A stretch of 62,500 bases of DNA from Adiantum capillus-veneris (GCA_014529385.2 CM043945.1:142644241-142706740), one strand, 5' to 3'. Shown: positions 19,502-30,647, counted from the stretch's first letter. Notes: generated by a model not told the origin, from the letters alone. Program-made: numbers and translations.

Positions 19502-20671
19502 GGATTAGAGATGAAAATGAAAACAACAAGAAATCAAGAAAACATCAATGTAGAACACATCTTACTTGAAACCCTTCGGCACCATTATTGATGGGAGAGA
19601 GAAGAAGAGTGGATAATTCCACTTTGATTGATACACCTAGTGCAAGACCTTCTTTGATTAGATTTGATCTTCCAAGGTTAGCTTGTTGCAAGAATGGCTA
19701 GTCTCCCTCTAGGAGAAAGTGTAGGCTTGGGCTTATGTTAATGGCTAAGTACAATTAGGCATTACTACTCACTCCCTCAAGAATTCCTCTCTTCAATGGC
19801 TTGAATGCTTGAGTTCCTTCCAAGGAAGAAGAGGTCCCCTTTTATAGGTGAAGGGAACCCCCAGGGGTTTACACAAGAAGAGAGGAGCCAGTGTGAACAT
19901 GAATTGGAAAAGTTGGAAATGAGTTGTCCTTGCATGATGTGGGCAGACTGGGGTCCAGTATTTTGATCATATCTCCTCAACCGTAGCTCCAAATAAAAAA
20001 GTAAAAATATGAGCTGAAACTTCAGCTCATTAGCTACGATTTTCATTTTAAAATCATTTTCCAATTCGGATTGGAACCTTGTGTAAAAAATTCATCAAAA
20101 TAGGGTCCATTTCTGGTAGCAAAAGTCTTCATGTGGTCCCCTTAGCCTAGACTTTCATTTGATTCCAAAGGACACCTCATGCCATATGAAAGCATGACAT
20201 TGCTCCTTGACAAATTTCTGTAATCATGCTTGCAATAATGCATTAAAGTAAGTGTATCTTTGAAATCATGCCACCTAGTGTCCCACTAGGATTTGATTCC
20301 CTCCTAGTAGCTATTTAAAAAGAATTATAAGAAAAATATGAAAAATACATAGAATATATATAGATTGGAAATTACTCTAGATATAGGATCTAGATAGGGT
20401 GTGAGATAATAATGAGATGGTAGAAAGGAAGAATCAATGCTTTTTGCCCCAAGTTAAAGAGGTGGAGCTATTGACACTTTTCGCATATTATTTTTTGATG
20501 GTAAAGTAAGAATACATTACCCTTGAGATAAATAATAAGATGAGATAGAAAGATTATTTTTATACTTACATATGCATATGTACATTATAGGAAATATAAT
20601 TGTATATCTAAAAAGTTACAAGATAACTCTTATAGCATGTGTTCCCACTATGTACATGTCACAGCACGACA
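19008..20671 (-). repeat. LTR2: shared middle LTR (5' LTR of element 1, 3' LTR of element 2)
   Basis: The 1664-bp LTR lies between two complete internal regions and is shared. It has its own clustered differences near its left end (five within about 100 bp around 19170-19275) but matches LTR3 and not LTR1 in its last 150 bp. TATA box at 19839-19846; microsatellite 19438-19500. Sharing one LTR means the array did not arise by two independent insertions. Confidence 0.93.
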
Positions 20672-20684
20672 TCCACCCCCTCTA
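20672..20684 (-). promoter_or_regulatory. Polypurine tract of gypsy element 2
   Basis: The minus strand reads a purine run (AGAGGGGGTGGA) directly upstream of the LTR2 start TGTCGTG, identical to the tract beside LTR1. Confidence 0.85.
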
Positions 20685-20729
20685 AACCTGCACATCCTCC
20701 GGTATGTGCCAAATTATTTCTTTGTAAGA

Positions 20730-23700
20730 TCAGCCCTCTTGTACATCTTCCTTGCTTTCATCTTCACTGGATGATTCCAAAGCTTCATTTTCACTTTGAT
20801 CTTCACCTGTGTTTTGCTCTTCTTCCTCATCAACATTTTCTGGATCATTGTCTCCTCTTCTCTTAAACATTTTGATCCTTTTTTCTGCAATGGGAATCTT
20901 TACTTCTGTGCCATCTAGTTCAGACAAGCTGTAAGTAGCATTTTCATGCACATATTTTACAACATATGGTCCAAACCATCTTTTTGAAAACTTACGCATG
21001 ACTGTGTGTTGGTTATCAAGGCTACTATCATACACTAAAACCCAGTCACCTTTGTCAATTGCTTTGCTCCTGAGCCGATGTCGCTTATCAAAGTAGTCCT
21101 TTTTTTTCAATCTTGCATTTTTGAGTCGTTCTTTTGCAGCCTCAATGTCTCCAGGTCTTCTCTCTAGTTGCCTTATGCGCAATGCAAGGAGATCTTCCCT
21201 GCTAAGCCCCTCTTGCCAAGGTAGTACATTCCATGTGGGAATTGTATCTTCAATCGGCATCACTCACTTTTGACCATACATTAGCTCCGCAGGCATGTAG
21301 CCAGTTACTGAGCTATGTGTTGTACGATCAGCCCATAAAGCATATGGTAATAGTTTTGGCCACTCACCAACTCTTCCTTCGCAAGCCATGGCCAAAGCTT
21401 TGATGATAGGAGGGTGCCCTCTTTCACTCTTTCCATTGCCTTCAGGGTTGTAAGCTGTAGTAAGAGAAAGCTTAATTCGTAATCTAGAAAAGAACTCCCT
21501 TGCTTCTTCGGCATCCAGTTCACCTCTGTCTGCACTGATCTTTCCCACACAACCATAACGGCAAATCACCTCATCAAGAAGGAATTTGCACACAGCTTCT
21601 GTGGTTTTAGCTCTTAATGCTCTTCCTTCAACCTGATTAGTTAGGTCCTCTCGTGCAAGAACCAAGTACCTCATCTGCCAGAGTCCTAAAGGCATTGTGA
21701 CTAGATCCACAACCCATTTATAATGCATGGCTAGTGGGTATGTAGGGTGCAATCCATCACGATGTCGGACATTTGAATACATTTGACAAGTTACACATGA
21801 CTCTACAAATTGAGATACATCTTTATACATACCCTTCCACCAGTATTTTTCTTTCAACTTGGAGAAGGTTTCCCACACACCCCTGTGTCCATCCCATAGA
21901 CTCTCATGAAACTCTTGCATGAGCTTTACTTGAGTCTCTTTTTTACATATAACCCTTTGTGGTGTAGCACCCTTTTTTTAGGATGCTTCCACAAGTAACC
22001 ATCCCTCCAAAAGTAACCATATGCTTTCCTGCGTATCCTCTTGAATTCATGTTCAGACCAATCATCCTGTTTTGTTAGAGTACTCAAGTAGCTTCCAATA
22101 AGAAGCCAATCTCCTTCATAAAGATTTTTCAAGAACAATTCAAGTGGATTAGTCATGTTGACATTGTTACTTTTGACATGAGAGATGGAATAGAACTTTG
22201 TGCCCACATCATCTCCCTCATCAATCATATGTGACTCATCTTCATACCTTGCCCTTGATAGCATATCTGCCACTGTATTGACTTTACCTGCAATGTGCTT
22301 AAACTCGGGATTTAAGGACCTAATGTAGGCAATCCACCGCAACATAGCAATGTCTGGTGTTGAGCAGCTTGTAATCATCCCAAGAAGTGGTAGACAATCT
22401 GTTTCTACAACCACACATGCACCAATTAGGTACTCTGTTCCACTTTTCAAGGTTGTAACCATACCCCATAACTCTCTCTTTATCTGTGGATAGTTTCTTT
22501 GGCGAGCACTTAGTACCTTTGCTCCAAATCTTACCACATACCTGTGTCCTTCTTTGTCATCTTGCCCTATTGCCCATCCAATCCCTGTAGGACTGGTATC
22601 TACTGTCACAATCACTGGCCTTTGACACTCATAGTCTACCTTTCTCAAAGTCGTTGCTGACTGGAGTAACTCCTTTAGCTTTTTCATGGATTTTACATGT
22701 GCTTCTGTCCATTTAAACTTTTGATTCTTTCTAAGCAGCTGATAAAGAGGATCAGCTACATGTGCATAATGTGGAATCCAAATAACATAGAAGACACATG
22801 CTCCCAGAAACCTTCTAACCTCAGTGATGCTAGTGCGTGTTTCTTTCATTCTTTGGATGGCATCTACCTTTGATGGACAAGGTTTCCTACCATATGGCCC
22901 GCACATGTGCCCCACAATGAGCACTTCATTGACACCAAACATAGACTTTTTCCCTGACAATGTAAGATTCACTTCTTCCAACCTAGACAAAATTTTATCA
23001 CAATCATTTATGTGATTTACCACAAAGCTGCGACATCCCTTGAGATCTAAAGCTTCAACTTTGTCACTTTCTTCACATCCTTTGATAGGCAAATCATCAA
23101 TGAAAGGCATTGTGATGTGAGGAATAAAGTCACGTAAGACCTTATTCATCCCATTCATCATATGTGCAACCGAGTTGGTTGCTCCCTGTGGCAAGGTACA
23201 CATCCTTACCAAACCCAAAGGTGTCCTCATGGTTGTCAAGTCTCTGCTTTCGATTGCAAGCTGAAATTGATCATACCCTGAGTAGAGATCCCCCATTGAG
23301 TAGATTGCTCTCCCTGCAAACGCCTCTGCAAATTCATCCACAATTGGACCTGTACCTACATTTCTAATTGTCACCTTGTTCACTGGTTGCATATCTTGGA
23401 TGAAGCGTAGAGAACCATTCTTCTTTGGAACTGTGAACCACCTGTTTGAGTATGGAGCACAAGAAGGCTCCAAGATTCCCATTTTGATTTTCTCATTCAG
23501 TATCTTTACTAACTTTGGCACATGAGCCTTTGGAACCGGAATAGGCCGCAGATTCCAAGGCACATGAGGTATTGTGAAAATTACCATAGGAGCTACAATA
23601 TAAGGATCAACACATCCTATCTCATGTGGCTCAAATGCAAAAGCCTTACCATGCTTTGAAAGCATTTCTTTGAAGCACTTTGTCTCCTCCTGTGTTAGAA

Positions 23701-24283
23701 ACTCCTCGCAACCAATCTGCAACTCTTGAAAAGACTCCTTTGTGAAGGTATGCCCGATCTTTTTAGGATTCCGCAAACTTGGTTGTAAAGAAGCCTGTTC
23801 AATCTTTTCCCTGTTGTTGGGTGGTAAGGGTGAAGCTACTGGTTTCACCTTCTTTGCTACACTCTTGTATTTAGTTTCAACATGGACTTCTGGGCCTACT
23901 GTTTGGCTTTCTTTAAAGGCTTCTATTACTTGATACATTTCCATAGAGCAAACTTCCACAACTTCATTTTCAAGATGCAAACTAGACCTCATTATAGCAT
24001 CAAGCTCACCCATAGTATCTACAAAAGAAACTTGTTCACACAAACCCAAAACATTTTCAGTAGGCTCTAGCAACCCACTCTTTTTCATGCCTATTTGTAC
24101 ATTATGCACATATTGCTTCTCACATCTCTTCAAATCTTCAAGTTTTGTAAAACATACTGATCCATTCTTTGTTACCAAGGAGCTCGTTGAAAATGCTTCA
24201 CCTATTTTTGGATCAGGCGAGACCCTTTTTCTTTCTGTACCACTGCAATCCCGCTTTACAATGGTACTTGGCCAAAACCCATC
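20730..24283 (-). pseudogene. Gypsy element 2 pol: RT, RNase H, integrase (two disruptions)
   Basis: Near-identical to the element 1 pol (same RT FIDD, RNase H and integrase motifs). It is broken twice. First, the T run at 21973-21979 has seven bases where element 1 has eight (13905-13912), shifting the frame just before the integrase His/Cys finger. Second, a CGA-to-TGA change at 21264-21266 stops the integrase after the catalytic glutamate. Unlike element 1 it keeps the full acidic C-terminal tail, which ends at 20730. The two copies therefore carry complementary lesions. All breaks post-date the duplication. Confidence 0.92.
24237..24280 (-). promoter_or_regulatory. -1 programmed ribosomal frameshift signal, element 2
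   Basis: The heptamer GGGTTTT (24280-24274), 6-nt spacer and 12-bp hairpin (24237-24267) are identical to those of element 1, in the overlap between protease and pol frames. Confidence 0.78.
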
Positions 24284-25272
24284 ATTTCTCTATGATCATG
24301 AAACTCTTTGCTCACCTTTGGTAGAGGATGTTCTCTGAGGTTGTCACGATTTCTTTCATGGTTTACACAAACTGTGAGAAATTGGAGAGCACGTTTACCA
24401 TCTTTGCTACGTATCCTAGCATATGCTGAACCATCGTCCATTACCTTTGTTTCCATTCGAACTCCCACAATGTAGGGTTGTCCAAGGATGAGATTATATG
24501 AAGATGTATCCTGTACAAAGAAGTTTTGGTCAATATTTACATCACCTATTGTTACCTTCACACCTGGACATGCTGCATACAATTCACCGGATGAATTGTT
24601 TGCCACTTTTACCATCCAACCATGATCTGTGTCCATCGGCCATTTGCACTTGTTGTAGAGACTCTTTGACATTATGTTTATTTCTGAACCATGGTCAATC
24701 AAGGCAACAAATGGCTCTTCAAGATCACCTACCTTGACCAAAGTTTCTGTAGTAGCCCTTGCCCAATGACTTCGTGAATAGTAACTCCTAGGAATATCTT
24801 CAACTTCTTCATCATCATTTGAGAAATACACTTGCTTCACTCTCCCACTAGATTGGTAGCATCCTACCACAGCTCCATCATTCTCCTTATTTTGCAGTTG
24901 CATCCCTTGTGTCTTTGAGGTTTCCCCTTCAACTTGTGGACGAGAAACTTCAGCAAGGGTTTGCCTCTTTCTCTTGATGATGTCAATGATCTCCTCATGG
25001 AATTCACGCTTTGCAATGCCAAGAACTTCTCCCAGAGTAAACTCAATCTTGCTATTCAAGATCCTTTCCTCCAAGACTTTCTTTAAATCTGTAGCAACCT
25101 CAATATCAGATTGTAGTTTATAAGTTGGGCCTTTTGTCTTACCTTTCGTTGGCTCTTTCTTCTTTCCTGTTGTAGACTCCTCCATGAGTACTTCAGGTGG
25201 AGATGCTCCTTGTGTTGAGGGTGCTTGAGAAGGCATTGAGTCGCTTCTTCCCCCACTTCTAGAAGCTCTTTT
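24256..25272 (-). CDS. Gypsy element 2 protease region
   Basis: Same frame, length and sequence as the element 1 protease (methionine at 25236; IDHGSEIN and ILGQPYI present). No disruption was seen within this segment. It follows the shared in-frame TAA at 25273-25275. Confidence 0.85.
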   Translation of the reverse strand, partial: KRASRSGGRSDSMPSQAPSTQGASPPEVLMEESTTGKKKEPTKGKTKGPTYKLQSDIEVATDLKKVLEERILNSKIEFTLGEVLGIAKREFHEEIIDIIKRKRQTLAEVSRPQVEGETSKTQGMQLQNKENDGAVVGCYQSSGRVKQVYFSNDDEEVEDIPRSYYSRSHWARATTETLVKVGDLEEPFVALIDHGSEINIMSKSLYNKCKWPMDTDHGWMVKVANNSSGELYAACPGVKVTIGDVNIDQNFFVQDTSSYNLILGQPYIVGVRMETKVMDDGSAYARIRSKDGKRALQFLTVCVNHERNRDNLREHPLPKVSKEFHDHREMMGFGQVPL

Positions 25273-25764
25273 TTATGGTCCTTCATCAGCATTCTCACGT
25301 CTGCGCTTCTCTTCTACAATTGCCTCATTTTGTTGGCATTTTGTAATGTAGGCATGCACTGACAATGAGTCCACTGGATCATTCCATCCTGTTTCTAGAT
25401 GTATGCAATCACCTGCTTCATGTAGAATCTCTTTTGTAAGCTTTCCATTTTTAGCTATTTGCATGACATTTGGCCAAATTTGACCATGATGGTCACTCAC
25501 TTCTTCATCACAAAAATGTTCAATTTTTACTCCATAAGTAGTTGCCTCAACTGAAGAGGTGGCATGCTTGGTTGCCATATCTTCAACTAAGGTTTGCATT
25601 CCCCCCTTCCCAAAGTTAGTTCTCAAGGGTAGACCTGTCTCTCTTAAGTGGATTTTACCATCCTTAAAAAAGACAACATCTTTTGACAAAGCATCACTAA
25701 AATCATCACAATCCCTTCTTACATGGTTTGTACTATCACACCAAATACATCTATTAACAAACCC
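25273..25764 (-). CDS. Gypsy element 2 nucleocapsid/linker between two in-frame stops
   Basis: Counterpart of 17206-17697, with the CCHC knuckle at 25708-25749. Both flanking TAA codons (25765-25767 and 25273-25275) are at the same positions as in element 1, so they were present before the tandem duplication. Confidence 0.8.
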   Translation of the reverse strand, partial: GFVNRCIWCDSTNHVRRDCDDFSDALSKDVVFFKDGKIHLRETGLPLRTNFGKGGMQTLVEDMATKHATSSVEATTYGVKIEHFCDEEVSDHHGQIWPNVMQIAKNGKLTKEILHEAGDCIHLETGWNDPVDSLSVHAYITKCQQNEAIVEEKRRRENADEGP

Positions 25765-26631
25765 TTATTTGGGCTGTTGTCTTTGCCTATGAAGTGGCCC
25801 TGATGGTTGGCCTTTTTCTTCAAGCTTTGCAAACTTCACCTTCAAGTCACGCATTCCCTTCACAAGCTCATCTAGCATGGACTCATCAAACTTAGGAGCG
25901 ATAAAAGTAGGCTTTACCATTTTGTCAGAAGTTGAGGTGGAAGGACTTGTAGTGTTTACTACCATCTTGTCCCTTCTTCTTTGTCGTTTGGCAAGCAGTG
26001 AGACAGCACCTTCAACCTCATTCCAGTCGGTCTTTAGTCCTTGCTCAGCATCTTTATCTTCAAGAAGAAGCTCCAAATTTTCTTGAAACTCTTTACCTGC
26101 AGCTTGTAAGAAAAGATTTGTCTTCTCTGCATCTAGTGTGGCCCTTTCTGTCCTAGTGAGTTGTGCATAGCGCCGCTCAAATTCCCTAAGTATCTCTGTT
26201 ATTGATAGTCCTTGCTTTGGCTTGACTACCCATTCTAAGAATGTCCTTTTGGTCACTCTCTCCGAGTCCTCCATGAAATATTCCTCCTTTAAAGCTACTT
26301 TGAGTTCTTCCCAATTTCTCCCATGCCCATCTTTAATTGCCCTAACATGCTCCCTAATTTCTGGAGCAACAACTAGCTCAAAGCATTAATTCATCTCACC
26401 TTCTGACACGCGATGCAGCTCCATCTCCTTCACATACTCGCGTAAGTACTTGGTTACATCTTTGCCATTGAACTGATCCATTCTGTTGACGACCGCTTGT
26501 ATGGCCTTCGTTGCTGAAATCTCCCTTCTTTCAGTAGCATGTTGTTGTTGCATGAACATTGCAAATGCTTGAAACATTTGCATTGTTGCTGGGTCAAAAT
26601 GCATACCCTGTTGCTCAACATGATCACCCAT
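25765..26631 (-). pseudogene. Gypsy element 2 Gag, nonsense mutation
   Basis: Same ATG context as element 1 (ACCATGG at 26631). Two close substitutions turn the minus-strand codons after GEM into AAT TAA, giving a premature stop at 26386-26388, after about 81 residues. The remainder of gag is open to the shared TAA. Capsid function is therefore lost unless supplied by element 1 or another copy. Confidence 0.9.
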
Positions 26632-27074
26632 GGTTACCCACAAACTCTCACCCTAGCAGATTCACGTCGGGCTCACCAAAAATATGTCGAGAAATTTGCG
26701 GTCTTGCAAGGAAAGCACCGGGCTTATGGCTGTGAGAGTTTGTGAGAGAACTCAACAAAAACTATATGAAGGAGTTAAACCATAGATGCCATGAAGACTA
26801 GGGTTTGGAAAGAAGTGCAATCAAAGAAGACTCACTCTTTCTCTCTTGCATTCACACACACAAAGAAAGAACGCAAAAGAAAATGTCAAAACAATACGAA
26901 GATGAAAACATCAAGGCTATGGTCATATCGTATCATGGGTAATATGAAAGGGTTAATGGATGAGTTAATGGCATTCAATCTTGGCTGACCAAATAGGCTA
27001 CGAATTGTTCTTTGGAATTGTAGTTTTGTGCTTACCATAATATATATATTTTGTCTAGTGATTGGGATTAATTG
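26632..27074 (-). other. 5' leader of gypsy element 2
   Basis: Near-identical to 18565-19007, including the frame that resembles the LTR peptide (26886-27098). One difference was noted (AAATAGGCT against AAATAAGCT). Confidence 0.6.
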
Positions 27075-27505
27075 TGTGTACAAATCCTCTTGGTTCATAG
27101 CAAGATAACTACGCTTACATCAAAAGAAAAATTATAGTCTATGAGAGGTAGTATGATGGGATCCGGTGATAGAAGTATTTCATTGAGCCTTTCAGGGCCG
27201 AAGAGAAACACTATACGTTGTTGAAAGTGTATTTTACGGCTAATCCATACGTTAATTCTAATAGATCGTACAGAGTGAAAGCGATAGAAATAATCATCAT
27301 GTGGGTTATTCATCTATGATAGTATGTGAGAAATGTAGATATGAGAGAAGTGAAGAGATGAGAAGTTTCCCTCCCAAGCCCTATTCTTGCTCGTAGGCAA
27401 TAAGGATACTGCGGGGAGAGATGTACCTGTAGCAAGAGAACCTAGAGAGGGTGAATTACTAAGAATGAGAGAGATAGGTTTGGTTAAGGAGATGAGATTA
27501 GATAC

Positions 27506-27562
<57 letters not shown>

Positions 27563-28732
27563 GGATTAGAGATGAAAATGAAAACAACAAGAAATCAAGA
27601 AAACATCAATGTAGAACACATCTTACTTGAAACCCTTCGGCACCATTATTGATGGGAGAGAGAAGAAGAGTGGATAATTCCACTTTGATTGATACACCTA
27701 GTGCAAGACCTTCTTTGATTAGATTTGATCTTCCAAGGTTAGCTTGTTGCAAGAATGGCTAGTCTCCCTCTAGGAGAAAGTGTAGGCTTGGGCTTATGTT
27801 AATGGCTAAGTACAATTAGGCATTACTACTCACTCCCTCAAGAATTCCTCTCTTCAATGGCTTGAATGCTTGAGTTCCTTCCAAGGAAGAAGAGGTCCCC
27901 TTTTATAGGTGAAGGGAACCCCCAAGGGTTTACACAAGAAGAGAGGAGCCAGTGTGAACATGAATTGGAAAAGTTGGAAATGAGCTGTCCTTGCATGATG
28001 TGGGCAGACTGGGGTCCAGTATTTTGATCATATCTCCTCAACCGTAGCTCCAAATAAAAAAGTAAAAATATGGGCTGAAACTTCAGCTCATTAGCTACGA
28101 TTTTCATTTTAAAATCATTTTCCAATTCGGATTGGAACCTTGTGTAAAAATTTCATCAAAATAGGGTCCATTTCTGGCAGCAAAAGTCTTCATGGGGTCC
28201 CCTTAGCTTAGACTTTCATTTGATTCCAAAGGACACCTCATGCCATATGAAAGCATGACATTGCTCCTTGACAAAGTTTTGTAATCATGCTTGCAATAAT
28301 GCATTAAAATAAGTGTATCTTTGAAATCATGCCACCTAGTGTCCCACTAGGATTTGATTCCCTCCTAGTAGCTATTTAAAAAGAATTATAAGAAAAATAT
28401 GAAAAATACATAGAATATATATAGATTGGAAATTACTCTAGATATAGGATCTAGATAGGGTGTGAGATAATAATGAGATGGTAGAAAGAAAGAATCAATG
28501 CTTTTTGCCCCAAGTTAAAGAGGTGGAGCTATTGACACTTTTCCCATATTATTTTTTGATGGTAAAGTAAGAATACATTACCCTTGAGATAAATAATAAG
28601 ATGAGATAGAAAGATTATTTTTATACTTACATATGCATATGTACATTATAGGAAATATAATTGTATATCTAAAAAGTTACAAGATAACTCTTATAGCATG
28701 TGTTCCCACTATATACATGTCACAGCACGACA
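27075..28732 (-). repeat. LTR3: 5' LTR of gypsy element 2
   Basis: The 1658-bp LTR ends in CAGCACGACA at 28732 and is followed by unrelated sequence, not by a polypurine tract. This marks the outer edge of the array. Private differences cluster between about 27920 and 28310. TATA at 27900-27907; microsatellite 27505-27561. The five bases outside (GCGCC) do not match those outside LTR1 (AGTGG), so no target-site duplication frames the array. Confidence 0.93.
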
Positions 28733-28774
28733 GCGCCCAAAAACTCAAATCTCAGATCTGAGTTTTTCGGCGCC
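28733..28774. repeat. GC-capped hairpin abutting LTR3
   Basis: Directly outside LTR3 the bases form a near-perfect palindrome: GCGCC/GGCGC at the ends, AAAAACTCA pairing with TGAGTTTTT, and a short centre around CTCAGATC. The arms are about 15 bp with one mismatch. It is the first base after the LTR, so it may mark a terminus or target structure. Confidence 0.7.
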
Positions 28775-28795
28775 CTCAAGCAAGGAGCAGGTAAC

Positions 28796-28805
28796 GCTCT
28801 CTCTC

Positions 28806-28845
<40 letters not shown>

Positions 28846-29020
28846 CTCCACACACGCACACACACACAAACACACACACACACACACGAGGAGAGGAAGG
28901 AGAGCCGGGTATGCTCCTTCCCTCTCCTCACTCTCATGTTCCCTTCCCCTCTTTCTCTCTCGCTCTCTCTCTCTCTCTCACACACACACATAGTGTTTTT
29001 TAGAGAGAGAGAGAGAGAGT
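28796..29020. repeat. CT/CA/GA simple-repeat block
   Basis: Interleaved (CT)n, (CA)n and (GA)n tracts at 28796-28842, 28852-28888, 28950-28990 and 29003-29019. Open frames here are low-complexity artefacts (Leu-Ser or His-Thr runs). Confidence 0.9.
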
Positions 29021-29245
29021 ACAAACATAAACAAAAACGCACACACACATACATAAACAAAGAATGCACACACACATTGAGAGAGGAAAAGAGAGAGAGA
29101 GCATGCATAAACAAAAAACGCACGCATTGAGAGAGGAAAAGAGAGAGAGAGAACATGCATAAACAAAAAACGCACACATTGAGAGAGGAAAAGAGAGAGA
29201 AAACATGCATACGATCCAAAAAAACGCACACACATTCAGAGAGAA
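29020..29245. repeat. Minisatellite, about 50-bp unit, three to four copies
   Basis: Each unit has the form GAGAGAGGAAAAGAGAGAG, CATGCATAAACAAAAAACGC, then CACACATT. Units start near 29079, 29129 and 29178, with a more degenerate unit to the left. Periodicity is about 50 bp and units differ by small indels. Confidence 0.85.
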
Positions 29246-29309
29246 AGAGAGAGAAACTAATTTAACGTCGTAGGAAACTAATTAAAATTAAAAGACCTAA
29301 AGATCTAGC

Positions 29310-29375
29310 CGACGAGGAGTTGAACTCAAGACCTATTATTCAAGAGGGAAATGGCATAACCAATCTATCATACTT
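29310..29375 (-). ncRNA. tRNA-like head, probable SINE remnant
   Basis: The minus strand carries an A-box-like TGATAGATTGG (29361-29371) and a B-box-like GAGTTCAACTCC (29316-29327) at RNA polymerase III internal-promoter spacing. No cloverleaf with good acceptor pairing can be drawn, so this is not a tRNA gene. A tRNA-derived SINE head is the most likely reading. Confidence 0.4.
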
Positions 29376-29424
29376 GGCATGGGTGATAGAAAGGTTATAC
29401 CATTTATCTCTTTTTATTGGCACA

Positions 29425-30151
29425 CACGCGCACACACACAAGAAGAAGAGAGTTATAACGTCGTAGGAAACTATCCTAAAAGACGTTAAAGATTAGGTTA
29501 GATGTAGACTTACGTTAAATTAGATTTAGGTTTATTTAAGTTAAATTAGATTAGATTTAGGTTTATTTTTAATTAGATTTACATTTATTTACGCTAGATT
29601 TAGATTTACGTTTATTTACGCTAGATTTAGATTTACGTTATATTAGATTAGATTTAGGTCTCCATAGACTGCGATGCCTGCATGAAGCGGGTGAAGAAAG
29701 CCCTCAATGGAATATAGGGTATTGCTGCCTTCACTCATGGTGGGCTCCGTCGATCCAAAAGTACTGGTGAAATGTCTTCAGAAGATAGGGAAGAAGGTGG
29801 ATCTTCAGGGCAGCAAGAGTCACTACATCCCCGACACAATGACCATCTAGACAACCTCTAGTCATTCAATAGCAACTTCAAAGTTAGTAACAAGAGCAAG
29901 AACGGTCTAAAGGGCCAATTGCTGTCGTCAGATGTGGATGGAGATGAGGCAGCGTCACCGCCGGAAGTTAACTCTCACATCTTTAGTGATGAGAATGCCA
30001 ACTCTTGCCGAGTTATGTGAAAAATTATGTGTTAAATCAGTTTTAAGGTTCTTATAATCCCTGTTAGTTTAGTTCTTTGTTTTTAATATAGCATAATTTA
30101 CGTTAGATTTAGATTTATGTTATATTAGATTAGACTTAGGTTTATTTAGGT

Positions 30152-30215
<64 letters not shown>

Positions 30216-30350
30216 GAAGAAGAGAGTTTTAACGTCGTAGGAAACTATCCCAAAAGACGTTAAAGATTAGGTTAGATGTAGACTTACGTTAAATTAGATT
30301 TAGGTTTATTTTTAGTTAGATTTACGTTTATTTAGATTTATGCTTATTTA
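29425..30350. repeat. AT-rich degenerate repeats and a duplicated 105-bp block
   Basis: Two near-identical blocks of about 105 bp (29425-29530 and 30203-30320) begin with AAGAAGAAGAGAGTT, contain AACGTCGTAGGAAACTATCC and run into repeats of TTAGATTTAGGTTTA. Similar degenerate arrays fill 29508-29660 and 30085-30145. The AACGTCGTAGGAAACTA motif occurs a third time at about 29263. The blocks flank the HMA gene fragment. A (CA)n tract is at 30157-30213. Confidence 0.8.
29657..30020 (+). pseudogene. Heavy-metal-associated (HMA/HIPP-like) gene fragment
   Basis: One frame reads VSIDCDACMKRVKKALNGI then a stop, matching the HMA fold start with its metal-binding C-x2-C (C-D-A-C). After a small gap the neighbouring frame reads VGSVDPKVLVKCLQKIGKK, which is the second half of the same domain in plant HIPP proteins. 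The strand between them, about a dozen residues, is missing, and stops and a frameshift are present. A further open stretch (about 29865-30020, ending NSCRVM then TGA) could be more of the same gene. HIPPs bind metals and are usually isoprenylated; no complete CaaX end is visible. It lies between the tandem gypsy array and the CACTA transposase, so capture by the transposon is possible. Confidence 0.75.
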
Positions 30351-30647
30351 CGTTAGATCGAGTCCACGCAAGAATTACTTACGGTTTAGGGTTTAGAGTT
30401 AGATGAACAGTGAAAAGATCTACTGTGAAAAGATGTTAAGATGCTGTGAAGTGCTACAGCTAGAGAAGAGGCAAAGGGGTTTTGTCCACTACATGCAGTA
30501 TCATGTAGACGTGGGTCTGTAGATTTCTTGTACCCACAAATATAGGTATTGACCAATAAAGACGAGATTATAACCCGGTGGTTCTGATCTCCGTGCACCT
30601 CTAGACCGAGGTGTTCAGGGATTGGACATGACTAGAGAATGTTAGGT

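Noticed and set aside
10933-28737. Target-site duplication around the tandem gypsy array
   Set aside because: AGTGG on the left and GCGCC on the right do not match, also when edges are shifted by one or two bases.
28698-29235. Several overlapping open frames on both strands
   Set aside because: All consist of Leu-Ser, Ser-Leu or His-Thr runs produced by CT, CA and GA repeats and the 50-bp minisatellite.
29310-29375. True tRNA gene
   Set aside because: Box-like motifs are present but acceptor and anticodon stems do not pair; a SINE head is more likely.
29508-30350. TTTAGGTTTA-type arrays considered as interstitial telomere repeats
   Set aside because: The units are degenerate TTAGATTTAGGTTTA and not TTTAGGG; no run of the plant telomere heptamer is present.
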